DNA of 64,000 bases from Thiomicrorhabdus sp963677355 (GCA_963677355.2 CAXXXQ010000001.1:522464-586463), one strand, 5' to 3'; positions 1-8,737 are shown, counted from the first letter of the stretch. The notes: generated from the letters alone by a model not told the origin. Made by a program: numbers and translations.

Positions 1-923
1 TTTCCGCTTTGCACAAGGTGCCAAGCACAATGTCTTTCGGTATCGTTCAACCCGGAATGCAAGGCCGCCACCCGAGTTTGCAGAAAGGCCTCGAAACGAC
101 GAACCATTTGCGGGGTTAAACCGATTTCCGGCACCAAAACCAGTACCTGCTTACCTTGCTTGAGCACCTCTTGAATCATGCCCAGATAAACTTCGGTTTT
201 GCCGCTTCCAGTAACCCCTTCCAATAAAAAGGCCGAGAATTGCGCTTCATCGCTCTGGGAACTTACAACGGCTTCCACAGCAGCTTGCTGCTCGCTATTG
301 AGCTGATGATTAGGCGGTTCCGGATAGGCTCGTTCACGAATACATGGCCCTTTAACTGTCTCCAACCATCCTTTTTCAGTCAGCTTTTTAGCCGACGAGC
401 GCCAGTTATCCATGGCAAGGTTCAAGTCGGCTTCCGATCTCAATTCACTGCCGGAAAACTGTTTAAACAACTCTCTTTGCCGCACCGCTCTCGCGGAAAT
501 ATCATTAACGGTCTTGCTTTGCCCTTGTAGTGATAACTTCCAGTATTGCATGCCTTCGATTTCAGCCGGCTCTCCGGCTCGCAATCGTTTCGGCAAAGCC
601 GACATAACCACTTCCCCGATCGGCTCATGATAGTAGTGCGCGGCCCACTGTAGAAATTCAAGCTGTTTGCCGGTAAAAAGCGGGCTGTCGTCCAGTACCT
701 CAATCACCGGTTTGATTTTCGACAATTCGTAATCGGCGGTATCGCTGATCTGCATCACCAAACCGACAACCTGCTTGTTTCTAAAAGGCACTAAAACGCG
801 GCCACCTTGAACCGCGGACTGAGGTGCGCCGCTCAACAGGTCGGCTTGATCCGGTAGAAGATAATCCAAGGGAAACAAAAAGGGTCCCGGAACGGCAACC
901 TTAACAACTTTCAGACTGGACAA
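1..923 (-). CDS. priA: Primosomal protein N' (replication restart helicase PriA), 3' end outside window
   Basis: PriA is a superfamily 2 DNA helicase that recognises stalled or repaired forks and reloads the replisome. About 307 N-terminal codons are visible. The reading gives an N-terminal 3'-end-binding domain (GGRVLVPFRNKQVVGLV), a winged-helix region, then the helicase Walker A GVTGSGKTEVYL near residue 235 and motif Ia LVPEIGLTPQM, all diagnostic of PriA. The frame has no ATG near its beginning: an in-frame TAA lies eight codons before a TTG at 923, with no ATG or GTG between them, and a GAGAAG sits just upstream. TTG is therefore the likely start. The zinc-binding and C-terminal helicase parts are beyond the window edge. 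Family identity is very secure; the exact start is less so. Confidence 0.93.
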   Translation of the reverse strand, partial: MSSLKVVKVAVPGPFLFPLDYLLPDQADLLSGAPQSAVQGGRVLVPFRNKQVVGLVMQISDTADYELSKIKPVIEVLDDSPLFTGKQLEFLQWAAHYYHEPIGEVVMSALPKRLRAGEPAEIEGMQYWKLSLQGQSKTVNDISARAVRQRELFKQFSGSELRSEADLNLAMDNWRSSAKKLTEKGWLETVKGPCIRERAYPEPPNHQLNSEQQAAVEAVVSSQSDEAQFSAFLLEGVTGSGKTEVYLGMIQEVLKQGKQVLVLVPEIGLTPQMVRRFEAFLQTRVAALHSGLNDTERHCAWHLVQSG

Positions 924-1121
924 ACGGCTTCTCGACTTTACACTTTAAAAGCTGCATTTTAACGGGTTTCAAAGCTGCAAGGCAAAACAACTTAAATGAT
1001 GGTAAAACCATCCCCCATGCAATGCCCGGCAACACTGGCGCAAGACTCTCTTATAAATTTTGAAAGACTTCCGTGACCACAAAGTGATAGTCTAACCGTA
1101 ACGGCCAAACAGGAGACCAAG

Positions 1122-1526
1122 ATGAAAAAATTTGTTCTGCTATTCATGCTCGGAGGACTGTTCATTTCAGCGGGATGCACGCCCTATTCAAGCAGCGTAC
1201 AAGTAAAAACCCACCATCAGATCAGTCCCAACACCAGTGTCAGCTTCTATTTTTCCGACTCCGATCGCAGAGTCATTCGAGACTATTACCTAAACTATTA
1301 TGGGTTCAAAAAAATACCGCCCGGCCATTACAAACGCAGAGGCCGCCCGTTCCATCGCCACAAACCGTTGCCAAGCAATATCTACTACCGTCCGCTGCCT
1401 CGCGACTTGGAATATCGGCTACCGCCACTGCCTAGAGACTATATACGTGTCCGCATCGGAGACGATATTGCCATTATGAACACCCGCACGCGTGTCATCT
1501 ACGATGTAATGTGGTTTTTTGATTGA
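1122..1526 (+). CDS. Small predicted outer-membrane or periplasmic lipoprotein, function unknown
   Basis: This 134-residue protein starts with a classical lipoprotein signal (MKKFVLLFMLGGLFISAGC) whose Cys19 would be lipidated after signal peptidase II cleavage. The mature part is basic and rich in Arg, Pro and Tyr (RRGRPFHRHKPLP and YRPLPRDLEYRLPPLPRDY). Its end, IRVRIGDDIAIMNTRTRVIYDV, resembles the RcnB-like or DUF1236-like tail seen in small envelope proteins ('i.ddvyliD..TrvVvdv'); that resemblance is from memory and not checked. A good Shine-Dalgarno AGGAG precedes the ATG by about six bases, and a strong terminator follows at 1559. It is probably monocistronic. No function can be assigned. 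Confidence 0.8.
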   Translation: MKKFVLLFMLGGLFISAGCTPYSSSVQVKTHHQISPNTSVSFYFSDSDRRVIRDYYLNYYGFKKIPPGHYKRRGRPFHRHKPLPSNIYYRPLPRDLEYRLPPLPRDYIRVRIGDDIAIMNTRTRVIYDVMWFFD

Positions 1527-1558
1527 TGAGCAAACCATCGGAAACGACCCCGCAAAAT

Positions 1559-1590
1559 AAAAAGCCCGAGACAAATCTCGGGCTTTTTAT
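1559..1590 (+). terminator. Rho-independent terminator after the small lipoprotein gene
   Basis: A perfect stem AAAAAGCCCGAG (1559-1570) pairs with CTCGGGCTTTTT (1577-1588) around a six-base loop and runs into more T residues. It lies 33 bases after the stop codon at 1526. The A-rich left flank means it could also act on the opposite strand, but no minus-strand gene ends here. Confidence 0.9.
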
Positions 1591-1627
1591 TTTTAAACCG
1601 CCGCAATGAATTCCAATCAAACATCAC

Positions 1628-1665
1628 TTGCATATTATTTGCACAAACCTTGCATAAAACCTGCA
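1628..1665 (+). promoter_or_regulatory. Four TTGCA-like pentamers phased at 11 bp; candidate response-regulator site
   Basis: TTGCA occurs at 1628, 1639 and 1650 and CTGCA at 1661, so four copies are spaced exactly 11 bp apart, one helical turn. Each is followed by an A/T-rich filler. The array ends about 70 bases before the start of the histidine-rich lipoprotein gene and lies after the previous terminator. Direct repeats with 11-bp periodicity are the known binding architecture of OmpR/PhoB-family response regulators (Pho box, PhoP and PmrA boxes). That this is such a site is inference; the periodic array itself is directly visible. Confidence 0.5.
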
Positions 1666-1734
1666 ATAAGCATTGTTAACCTGTAGCCATGGAGTAAACA
1701 TCCTAACGACAATGTTTAACTTTTGGAGGTTATC

Positions 1735-2289
1735 ATGCGTAACTTAACCGTTTTACTGTTTTCACTGCTCTCTTTCAGCCTGCTTAGCGGCTGTGTACAT
1801 CACTCAATGGAGTATAAAACCCATTATCCAAAGCATGTCAGCTACGATACTATCGTGATTCAATCGACTCCCTACTATCGTGAACACCATCACATAACCA
1901 AAAAGGTTATTGTACCCAAGATCATTCACCACCATCCGGCTCCTCCAATCTACCACCATGAAATACACCGAGTGCAACCACCTAAAAAAGTCGTGGTGAA
2001 AGAGGTGAAAAGAGTCCATTCCAAACCGATTTATAACAAACCGGTTCATAAAGAGAGTAAACACCATAAAATAAAAACCGAGCAACACCATAAGTACCGC
2101 AAACCTGTGGAGGTAACCCGTTATGAAAAACCCCGCCCGGTAAAACATGCCCATCGCCCCCCCCCGCAAACTTCTAAACAGAACTATCAGAAACACGTTA
2201 ACAAACAGAACTCACCTAAACAGCATGAGAGCATTAATAAAAAACAATACCGCAACGAGGGACGAGAGAGAGGCTCCACTTATTATTAA
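1735..2289 (+). CDS. Histidine-rich basic lipoprotein, function unknown
   Basis: A 184-residue protein with signal MRNLTVLLFSLLSFSLLSGC, where Cys20 is the predicted lipidation site. The mature region is low complexity and strongly basic: about 23 His, many Lys and Pro, and motifs such as REHHHITKK, KIIHHHPAPP and KHHKIKTEQHH. There is no recognisable globular domain. The frame is open from a TTG at 1723, but GGAGG at 1725-1729 is placed exactly right for the ATG at 1735, so that start is chosen. His clusters of this kind could bind Zn, Ni or Cu in the periplasm, which is speculation. The phased repeat array upstream suggests regulated expression. No clear terminator is seen before the TRAP genes. 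Confidence 0.78.
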   Translation: MRNLTVLLFSLLSFSLLSGCVHHSMEYKTHYPKHVSYDTIVIQSTPYYREHHHITKKVIVPKIIHHHPAPPIYHHEIHRVQPPKKVVVKEVKRVHSKPIYNKPVHKESKHHKIKTEQHHKYRKPVEVTRYEKPRPVKHAHRPPPQTSKQNYQKHVNKQNSPKQHESINKKQYRNEGRERGSTYY

Positions 2290-2387
2290 TTACTCTCAGA
2301 AGTCATTGAGAAATTAACCGTAATTCATTTAAACACGTTAAAATAGATGCCAACTTTATAGGCTTATAACTATTCAACATCGTTTCT

Positions 2388-2945
2388 ATGCAATTATCAT
2401 CGGTACTCAATGGCTTTATAAAACGCCACAACCAAATTCAGAATCAGTTTGGTAATTTCGTTGCTTGGGGCAGTCTTACCCTAGTTCTTATCACCGCTTT
2501 AGTCGTCATTTTACGTTACGGTTTGAATACCGGTTCCATCGCGATGCAAGAAAGCATCATGTACAATCACGCCATTCTGTTCATGCTTGGCATCGCCTAT
2601 ACATACCTGCACAACGAACATGTCAGGGTGGATGTCTTTTACGGCCAATTTTCACCGCAGCGCAAAGCGTGGGTTAACTTAATCGGCAGCCTGTTGTTCA
2701 CCTTACCTGTAATGTTCTTTATCCTATGGTCGGGCTGGGATTACGTCTCCGCCAGTTGGCAGATAAAAGAAACTTCTGCCGAAGCAGGAGGGCTCGCCTA
2801 TCTATATATGCTCAAAAGCCTGATTCTGATCATGGCGATACTGATGATCATGCAAGCCCTTTCAGTCATGGCTCAAGCCTACTTGACACTTTTCGGTCAG
2901 GGGTATCAAGAATTTGAAAGTCACGATGCGGGAGGCAAGCTGTAA
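2388..2945 (+). CDS. TRAP transporter small permease (DctQ family)
   Basis: A 185-residue integral membrane protein with four hydrophobic segments (about residues 24-45, 60-75, 95-118 and 138-160), the standard DctQ topology. The stretch YNHAILFMLGIAYTYLHNEHVRVDVFY is broken here only by description: the HVRVDVFY motif after the second helix is the DctQ hallmark. It pairs with the large permease to import a small acid, driven by sodium or proton gradients. Its stop overlaps the next start by one base (TAATG), which indicates translational coupling. No strong Shine-Dalgarno is visible before the ATG at 2388. The substrate cannot be inferred. Confidence 0.93.
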   Translation: MQLSSVLNGFIKRHNQIQNQFGNFVAWGSLTLVLITALVVILRYGLNTGSIAMQESIMYNHAILFMLGIAYTYLHNEHVRVDVFYGQFSPQRKAWVNLIGSLLFTLPVMFFILWSGWDYVSASWQIKETSAEAGGLAYLYMLKSLILIMAILMIMQALSVMAQAYLTLFGQGYQEFESHDAGGKL

Positions 2946-4318
2946 TGGAATGGTTATCCCTGATTCTATTCGCTCTCGTCTTCCTTGTTCTGTTGACGGG
3001 GTTTCCCGTAGCCTTGACGCTCGCCGGCGTTTCTTTATTGTTTGCCTTAGTCGCCAATCTGTTCGGTGTTTTCGACATGGCATTTTTACAGAGCATCCCG
3101 AATCGCATTTTCGGGATCATGAACAATGAAACCCTGATTGCCGTTCCGCTGTTTGTCTTTATGGGCATTATGCTTGAGCAATCGAAAATTGCCGAAAATC
3201 TGCTGCAAACCATGGAAGAATTGATGCGCGGCGTCAAAGGCGGATTAGGCATCGCTGTGATTATTGTCGGCGCCCTTCTCGCCGCCAGTACCGGTATCGT
3301 CGGCGCAACGGTCGTGACCATGGGACTGCTTGCCCTACCGACTATGCTTAAACAAGGCTATTGTCCGAAAATCGCCAGCGGAACGATCTGTGCATCCGGT
3401 ACGCTTGGACAAATTATTCCGCCTTCGATTATTCTGATTCTGCTCGGAGACGTACTCTCTTCCTCCTATCAACAAGCACAGCTTAGCCAAGGCATCTTCT
3501 CGCCCGAAACCTTGTCGGTCGGCGACCTATTTGTCGGCGCATTATTACCGGGCCTCATGCTGGTTGCCGCCTACATGGCTTATATCGTATTCAAGGCCGT
3601 CACTAAACCGGAACAGATTCCTAACCATATCGGCGAACCGATAGCCCCTGGCCTGTGGGCGCGAGTACTCAAAAGCCTGCTCCCGCCGTTACTGTTGATC
3701 CTTTTAGTATTAGGCTCTATTCTCGGCGGCTTTTCCACACCAACCGAAGCGGCTTCTTTAGGGGCTTTAGGTGCCTTGTTGCTCGCCGTGCTAAACCGTA
3801 AACTGTCCCTAAGCGTTCTCCAGACTGTGATGCGTAATACACTGAAAGTCACCAGTATGATTTTCTTGATTTTCATCGGCGCCGCCTTTTTCTCGCTTGT
3901 ATTCAGAGGTTTGGGCGGTGACGACTTAATCAGCGAACTGCTGACCGGGCTGCCGGGCGGCGTGTTTACCGCCATGTTGATCGTCATGCTACTTATGTTC
4001 ATTCTCGGTTTCTTCCTCGACTTTATCGAGATTACCTATGTGGTCGTACCGGTAGTAGCGCCAATTCTGTTAATGATGGGCGTAGATCCTATCTGGTTGG
4101 GAATTATGATTGCCATCAATTTACAGACCGCGTTTTTAACTCCGCCGTTCGGTTTTGCATTATTCTACCTACGCGGAGTGGCTCCTCCGGAATTGCAAAC
4201 CAAGGATCTATATCAAGGGGTGATTCCGTTTATTTTGATTCAATTAGCCATGCTCGGCGTGCTTGCTATCTGGCCTGAATTAGTTACCTGGCTGCCGAAT
4301 TTGGTCTATCAACAATAA
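2945..4318 (+). CDS. TRAP transporter large permease (DctM family)
   Basis: The 457-residue, about 12-helix permease forms the translocation channel of a tripartite ATP-independent periplasmic transporter. Family signatures are visible: the early VALTLAGVSLLFAL helix, GIMLEQSKIAENLLQTM, the Gly-rich ASTGIVGATVVTMGLLALP and CASGTLGQIIPPSIILILLGD. The late FFLDFIEITYVVVPVVAPI and NLQTAFLTPPFGFALFYLRG segments are also typical. Length is normal for DctM. It is coupled to dctQ by a one-base overlap. The usual third gene, a DctP periplasmic binding protein, is absent on both sides, so the receptor must be encoded elsewhere or the pair shares one. Downstream is a c-di-GMP gene 116 bases away. Confidence 0.95.
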   Translation: MEWLSLILFALVFLVLLTGFPVALTLAGVSLLFALVANLFGVFDMAFLQSIPNRIFGIMNNETLIAVPLFVFMGIMLEQSKIAENLLQTMEELMRGVKGGLGIAVIIVGALLAASTGIVGATVVTMGLLALPTMLKQGYCPKIASGTICASGTLGQIIPPSIILILLGDVLSSSYQQAQLSQGIFSPETLSVGDLFVGALLPGLMLVAAYMAYIVFKAVTKPEQIPNHIGEPIAPGLWARVLKSLLPPLLLILLVLGSILGGFSTPTEAASLGALGALLLAVLNRKLSLSVLQTVMRNTLKVTSMIFLIFIGAAFFSLVFRGLGGDDLISELLTGLPGGVFTAMLIVMLLMFILGFFLDFIEITYVVVPVVAPILLMMGVDPIWLGIMIAINLQTAFLTPPFGFALFYLRGVAPPELQTKDLYQGVIPFILIQLAMLGVLAIWPELVTWLPNLVYQQ

Positions 4319-4371
4319 AAATGGTAATTTTTTCACATTTTACGAGCTTTTCCGTACTCTCTTTGATGTAA

Positions 4372-4386
4372 GATTCCTATAGAATC
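4372..4386. promoter_or_regulatory. Short dyad GATTC-CTATA-GAATC upstream of the PAS-GGDEF-EAL gene
   Basis: A perfect 5-bp inverted repeat surrounds CTATA about 50 bases before the start at 4435. The central TATAGA/TAGAAT could be a -10 element, so the dyad may be an operator or simply a promoter with chance symmetry. No convincing -35 is seen. Confidence 0.25.
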
Positions 4387-4434
4387 GATGCAAACTTAAT
4401 ATCAGACAAAAGGCTTAGGAGCCATCTAACCCCT

Positions 4435-6552
4435 ATGGGTGAACAACAACTAACCAGACTAGAAAAAACAGTTCAACGGTTACAAGAAGAAAAGCAAAAT
4501 AAACTGGAGATTTTTGAGGCGATCCACGATGGTATTATCGTGTTTCAACCCAGCCTCAATATTGAACATATCAACAGTCAGGCCAAGAAACTGCTCCCGA
4601 TTGACGAGTCCTTTCACCCGGATCGCCAACAAATTCGCCTGTTCAAAAATCGCAAGGCAACCATCAGCTTTAAGCTGTCGAACTGGCTCGGCTGCATCAT
4701 TAGCGAACTGGTCACCGATCCCAAAGAAGTCAAAGTCTGGTATAGCAACCCGAAAACCCTACAAAGCACACCTCTATTATTAAGCGCCAAAGCACTACTA
4801 AATAAAAAAGGCAAAGTTAAACAGATCCTGCTGGTAATCTACGACCACTCCATTCACAGCAAGGCTCATGAGCAGAAAAAACTCATGCAGGCCGCTTTTA
4901 ACAGCTTCAACGGTCAATTCATCGCCAATGACAAAGGCTTTATTATCGAAGCCAACGACACGTTCATCAGCATGTCCGGTTTAAGCAAACAAGAACTCAA
5001 GAAAACCACCATGATTACCTGGCTGCAAAATCAGGTCAACTGGGACAATAATACCGAAAGCTTTCTAAACACGGTTCTCAAGAATCGCTTTTGGAACGGA
5101 GAAGTTCAGATTTTCACCAATCCGGACTCCCATTTTTACGCCGCCATGAGCATTTCGATGATTCTGGATACGGAAAAAAATCTGGAATACTTTGTCGTCA
5201 ATATTCAAAACATCAGCGAAATCAAAGAAGCCCATCAACAGATTGAACACATGGCTTTTTATGACGGTTTGACCGGGTTGGCCAACCGCAAACTCGCCAT
5301 CGAATACATCAATACTTCAATCAAACAACATCGCCGCCACAAAACCTACAGTGCCTTATTGAATATCAATCTTGACCGCTTCAAAAGCATTAACGACGCT
5401 TTCGGACGCATCACCGGAGACCGTTTTCTGAAACGTATCGCCATTGCACTGAAAAGCACGCTGCGCGACGAAGACAACTTGGCTCGAGTTGGCGGAGATG
5501 AGTTCATTATTGCAACTCAGGACAACGAAAAAGATCCGGAAAAAGCTCTACGCAATGCCATGTCTTTATCCAATAAAATTTTGCAGACTTTAAACCACCA
5601 CTTTCTCGTTGACGGCTTAACTCTGCACAGTTCGGCTCGCATCGGCCTGCTGGTCTATCCGGGCGAGGAAGAAGAAAGCGCGGAAAACCTGCTGGTCAAA
5701 GCGGATTTGGCGGTCAGCGAAGCGAAAAAAGTTCGTCGTAAAAATAAAATCTACATTTACGAAACCACCTTGACCGACGAGGTCAAACAGAAACGCCATT
5801 TGGAAAACGACCTTACCCATGCCTGCGAGCGCAATGAGCTGCACCTCTACTTTCAGGCACAGATCGACAGTAAACAAAACATCTACGGTGCCGAGACCTT
5901 GGTGCGATGGGAACATCCCGAACACGGTATGATCTCACCCAATCTCTTCATTCCGATCGCCGAGGAGAGTCGACAAATTATCGCTATTGGCGGCTGGATA
6001 ATGAGTCAGGCATTTACGCAAGCCAAACTATGGAGCCAAAAACGTTCCGACTTCAATCTGTCGATAAATATCAGTCCGATCCAATTCCACGAAGCGGACT
6101 TTATCAGCCACGTGATTGATTGCATGACCCAAACCCAAGTCAATCCCAAAAATATCACTCTCGAATTGACCGAAAACGTGTTCATTTCCGATACCGACAG
6201 CGCTTTTAAAAAAATCTCCGACCTGAACGAACTGGGCTTCAAAGTGTCGATCGATGACTTCGGAACCGGTTACTCCTCTTTAAGCTACTTTCAAAAACTA
6301 CCGATCCACGAGCTGAAAATTGATAAAAGCTTTGTCGATAAAGTCCCTCACAGCCGTGAAGACGTTGCCATTATTGAATCCATTATCCACCTTGCCAATA
6401 CCAAAAATTTGATGATTGTCGCCGAGGGAGTGGAAACCGAGGAACAAATCGAGTTCTTGCACAGCAAGCACCCGGACATCTTGATTCAAGGCTATTTTTA
6501 CAGCCGGCCGTGCAGCCCTGACAACTTCCGGCAACAATTCCTAGAAAATTAA
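4435..6552 (+). CDS. PAS-PAS-GGDEF-EAL c-di-GMP signalling protein
   Basis: A 705-residue, apparently soluble bifunctional candidate. A short N-terminal coiled coil is followed by two PAS-like regions (about residues 22-110 and 145-275, the second containing NDTFISMSGLSKQEL). A GGDEF domain then begins at YDGLTGLANRKLA, with the intact signature RVGGDEF near residue 353, and an EAL domain occupies about 450-700. In the EAL domain the signature reads ETL (residues 487-489), a common active variant. The catalytic and metal residues in ELTEN, DDFGTGYSS (near 607) and KIDKSFVD are present, so both cyclase and phosphodiesterase activity are plausible. No membrane helix or signal peptide is visible. 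ATG 4435 is used; a TAGGAG lies rather far upstream, so the start is slightly uncertain. Confidence 0.95.
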   Translation: MGEQQLTRLEKTVQRLQEEKQNKLEIFEAIHDGIIVFQPSLNIEHINSQAKKLLPIDESFHPDRQQIRLFKNRKATISFKLSNWLGCIISELVTDPKEVKVWYSNPKTLQSTPLLLSAKALLNKKGKVKQILLVIYDHSIHSKAHEQKKLMQAAFNSFNGQFIANDKGFIIEANDTFISMSGLSKQELKKTTMITWLQNQVNWDNNTESFLNTVLKNRFWNGEVQIFTNPDSHFYAAMSISMILDTEKNLEYFVVNIQNISEIKEAHQQIEHMAFYDGLTGLANRKLAIEYINTSIKQHRRHKTYSALLNINLDRFKSINDAFGRITGDRFLKRIAIALKSTLRDEDNLARVGGDEFIIATQDNEKDPEKALRNAMSLSNKILQTLNHHFLVDGLTLHSSARIGLLVYPGEEEESAENLLVKADLAVSEAKKVRRKNKIYIYETTLTDEVKQKRHLENDLTHACERNELHLYFQAQIDSKQNIYGAETLVRWEHPEHGMISPNLFIPIAEESRQIIAIGGWIMSQAFTQAKLWSQKRSDFNLSINISPIQFHEADFISHVIDCMTQTQVNPKNITLELTENVFISDTDSAFKKISDLNELGFKVSIDDFGTGYSSLSYFQKLPIHELKIDKSFVDKVPHSREDVAIIESIIHLANTKNLMIVAEGVETEEQIEFLHSKHPDILIQGYFYSRPCSPDNFRQQFLEN

Positions 6553-6967
6553 TTGTCCTAAAGCACGTTAATAAATAAATTTATATCAACCCAAATTTGC
6601 ATAATGCTGCGCATTTTAGTATGATGCGCGCTCCGCAACGATTCGGCCCAATAATATTAAAAAATCGGTCGTCTGCCTTGCGCTCAAAAGAGCCATTTGC
6701 CTCCGCTAAACTAAGATTAAGCGATCTACTAATTATTCTGATGCAAACAGCTCTTCGCCGGGAAGCTTTTGAAATAACAAAACGATTTCAAGCCACTCCC
6801 CCTTAATGCAATTTGCCCCAGAATACGACTCAATTCTTACCACTTATTTTGAGCCATTTTTTGTTAAAACCACTTGTACGGGTTTTTAGCGTTTGGTTTT
6901 ACTCTGTCGTAAAAACTTTTGATATTCACGGGCGCACACTTCTCGATAAAGAGAAAGGAACCCAAAC
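6553..6967. other. 415-base gap holding the predicted long leader of deaD
   Basis: No credible gene was found: the one open frame, 6597-6806, has no Shine-Dalgarno and an unlikely composition. The gap contains a good promoter candidate at 6597-6625, which would give a leader of about 335 bases. A small hairpin TTCTC-GATAAA-GAGAA ends right at the deaD Shine-Dalgarno. Long leaders are known for cold-shock helicase genes in enterobacteria; whether this one is regulatory is unknown. Confidence 0.45.
6597..6625 (+). promoter_or_regulatory. Predicted sigma-70-type promoter for the deaD leader
   Basis: TTGCAT (6597-6602), a 17-base spacer and TATGAT (6620-6625) match the vegetative promoter layout; the -10 is 5/6 and the -35 is weak. 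It is the best candidate in the gap upstream of deaD and predicts transcription starting near 6632. Confidence 0.4.
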
Positions 6968-8737
6968 ATGACTGTTGATGTCACTTTTAAAGATTTAAAC
7001 CTTAAACCGGAAGTCCTGACGGCCATTAGCCAGATCGGATACGAAACTCCGTCACCTATCCAAGCACAAGCGATCCCGGCACTATTAACCGGTCAGGATA
7101 TTCTTGGAATGGCGCAAACCGGTACCGGTAAAACGGCAGCATTCGCACTACCGGCGTTAACCTTGGCAAATACCAAACAAAACCAACCACAAGTACTGGT
7201 TCTGGCACCGACTCGCGAACTGGCTATTCAGGTTGCCGAAGCCTTCCAAAGTTTTGCCCAACATATGAAAGGCTTTCACGTCCTGCCGATTTACGGCGGA
7301 TCGGATTACGGCAGCCAAATTCGTGCGCTGAAACGCGGCGTACAGGTTGTTGTCGGTACACCCGGCCGTGTCATGGATCACATGCGTAAAGGCACGCTAA
7401 ATCTAGACAACTTGAAGCTTTTGGTTCTTGACGAAGCAGATGAGATGTTACGCATGGGCTTCATCGACGATGTTGAATGGGTACTGCAACAAACCCCTGC
7501 AAGCCGTCAGATCGCTCTATTCTCGGCGACTATGCCGAAAGAAGTTCACCGTATAGCGACCAACTATTTGAATGATCCGACCGAAGTCATCATCAAACAG
7601 AAAACGGCGACGGCAACGACAATTGACCAGAAGTTCCTGTTTGTCAGCGGTGGGCATAAGCTGGATGCCTTAACACGTATTCTGGAAGCAGAAGAGGATA
7701 TTGACGGCTCAATCATCTTCGTACGCACGAAAACCGCTACGATTGATTTGGCGGAAAAATTGGAAGCTCGCGGTTATGCCGCAGCCGCGCTGAATGGCGA
7801 CATCGCACAAAACCAACGTGAACGAATCGTCGACCAACTGAAAAAAGGTAAACTGGATATTCTGGTGGCTACCGACGTCGTGGCTCGCGGGCTAGACGTA
7901 CCTCGTATCAGCCATGTATTCAACTTCGACATTCCGCAAGATAACGAAGCTTACGTCCACCGTATCGGTCGTACCGGCCGTGCCGGACGTTCAGGTACCG
8001 CTATTCTGTTTGTTACGCCGCGTGAAAAACGTCTATTGTCGTCGATCGAGCGTACGACTAAGAGCAAGATTCCTGAAATGCACTTGCCTTCGACCCAGCA
8101 GATCAATGACAGCCGTATCGATCGCTTTAAAACTCGTATTATCGAAGCGACACAACTGGATGATATCGCTTTCTATCAAGAGATGATTGAGCAGATTGAA
8201 ACGGAGCAAAACATTCCGGCAGTCGAGATCGCTGCTGCAATTGCCCGTCTTATGCAAGGCGACGTACCATTCTTTATGACCGACAAACCGATTCGCGAAC
8301 CACGTCAGGAACGTAATCGTGACCGTGGCGACAATGACCGTGGCGGTCGCGAACCACGTAGAGAACGTAAACCTCGTCGTGAACGTTCCGAATTCCCGGA
8401 TGAAGGTATGGCTCGCTACCGTATTGAAGTTGGTGCTACTCACGGTGTACGTCCGGGTAATATCGTCGGCTGCATTGCCAACGAAGCCGGTTTGGACAGC
8501 GAATTCATTCGCCAACTGAGCATTGAAGACAACTTCAGTATGGTGGATTTACCGCAAGACATGCCGAAAGAGATTCTGAACGACCTTAAAAAAGCTTGGG
8601 TCTGCGGTCAACAGCTACGCATTGCTCCGGTAAAAACCGCCGGTGAGGGCAAACGCCGTTTAACCCAGCACAAGAAAAAAGGCAGCAACAAAGACAAAGG
8701 AAAACCTCGCAGAATGAAAACCGCGAAAACCTTTTAA
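6968..8737 (+). CDS. deaD: ATP-dependent DEAD-box RNA helicase DeaD/CsdA
   Basis: A 589-residue RNA helicase acting in ribosome assembly and mRNA turnover, especially in the cold. The order is canonical: Q motif near YETPSPIQAQAIP, Walker A AQTGTGKT (residues 49-56), PTRELAIQ, TPGRVMDH, DEAD (155-158), SATMPKE and HRIGRTGRAGRSG near 330. A linker rich in Arg/Asp/Gly (about 440-480) leads to a DbpA-like RNA-binding fold (YRIEVGATHGVRPGNIVGCIANE is that domain's start, described in part). The tail is Lys-rich. Length and domains match DeaD rather than RhlE or SrmB. A good Shine-Dalgarno AAAGGA precedes the ATG, and a terminator follows. Confidence 0.96.
   Translation: MTVDVTFKDLNLKPEVLTAISQIGYETPSPIQAQAIPALLTGQDILGMAQTGTGKTAAFALPALTLANTKQNQPQVLVLAPTRELAIQVAEAFQSFAQHMKGFHVLPIYGGSDYGSQIRALKRGVQVVVGTPGRVMDHMRKGTLNLDNLKLLVLDEADEMLRMGFIDDVEWVLQQTPASRQIALFSATMPKEVHRIATNYLNDPTEVIIKQKTATATTIDQKFLFVSGGHKLDALTRILEAEEDIDGSIIFVRTKTATIDLAEKLEARGYAAAALNGDIAQNQRERIVDQLKKGKLDILVATDVVARGLDVPRISHVFNFDIPQDNEAYVHRIGRTGRAGRSGTAILFVTPREKRLLSSIERTTKSKIPEMHLPSTQQINDSRIDRFKTRIIEATQLDDIAFYQEMIEQIETEQNIPAVEIAAAIARLMQGDVPFFMTDKPIREPRQERNRDRGDNDRGGREPRRERKPRRERSEFPDEGMARYRIEVGATHGVRPGNIVGCIANEAGLDSEFIRQLSIEDNFSMVDLPQDMPKEILNDLKKAWVCGQQLRIAPVKTAGEGKRRLTQHKKKGSNKDKGKPRRMKTAKTF

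Noticed and set aside
440..703. 87-codon minus-strand frame
   Set aside because: It is out of phase with priA, whose motifs read through the same region.
1804..2196. 130-codon minus-strand frame rich in Phe, Met and Val
   Set aside because: It is the antisense shadow of the His/Lys-rich lipoprotein gene, whose own signal peptide and ribosome site are convincing.
6597..6806. 69-codon plus-strand frame before deaD
   Set aside because: It overlaps the best promoter, has no ribosome site, and has no recognisable or protein-like composition.
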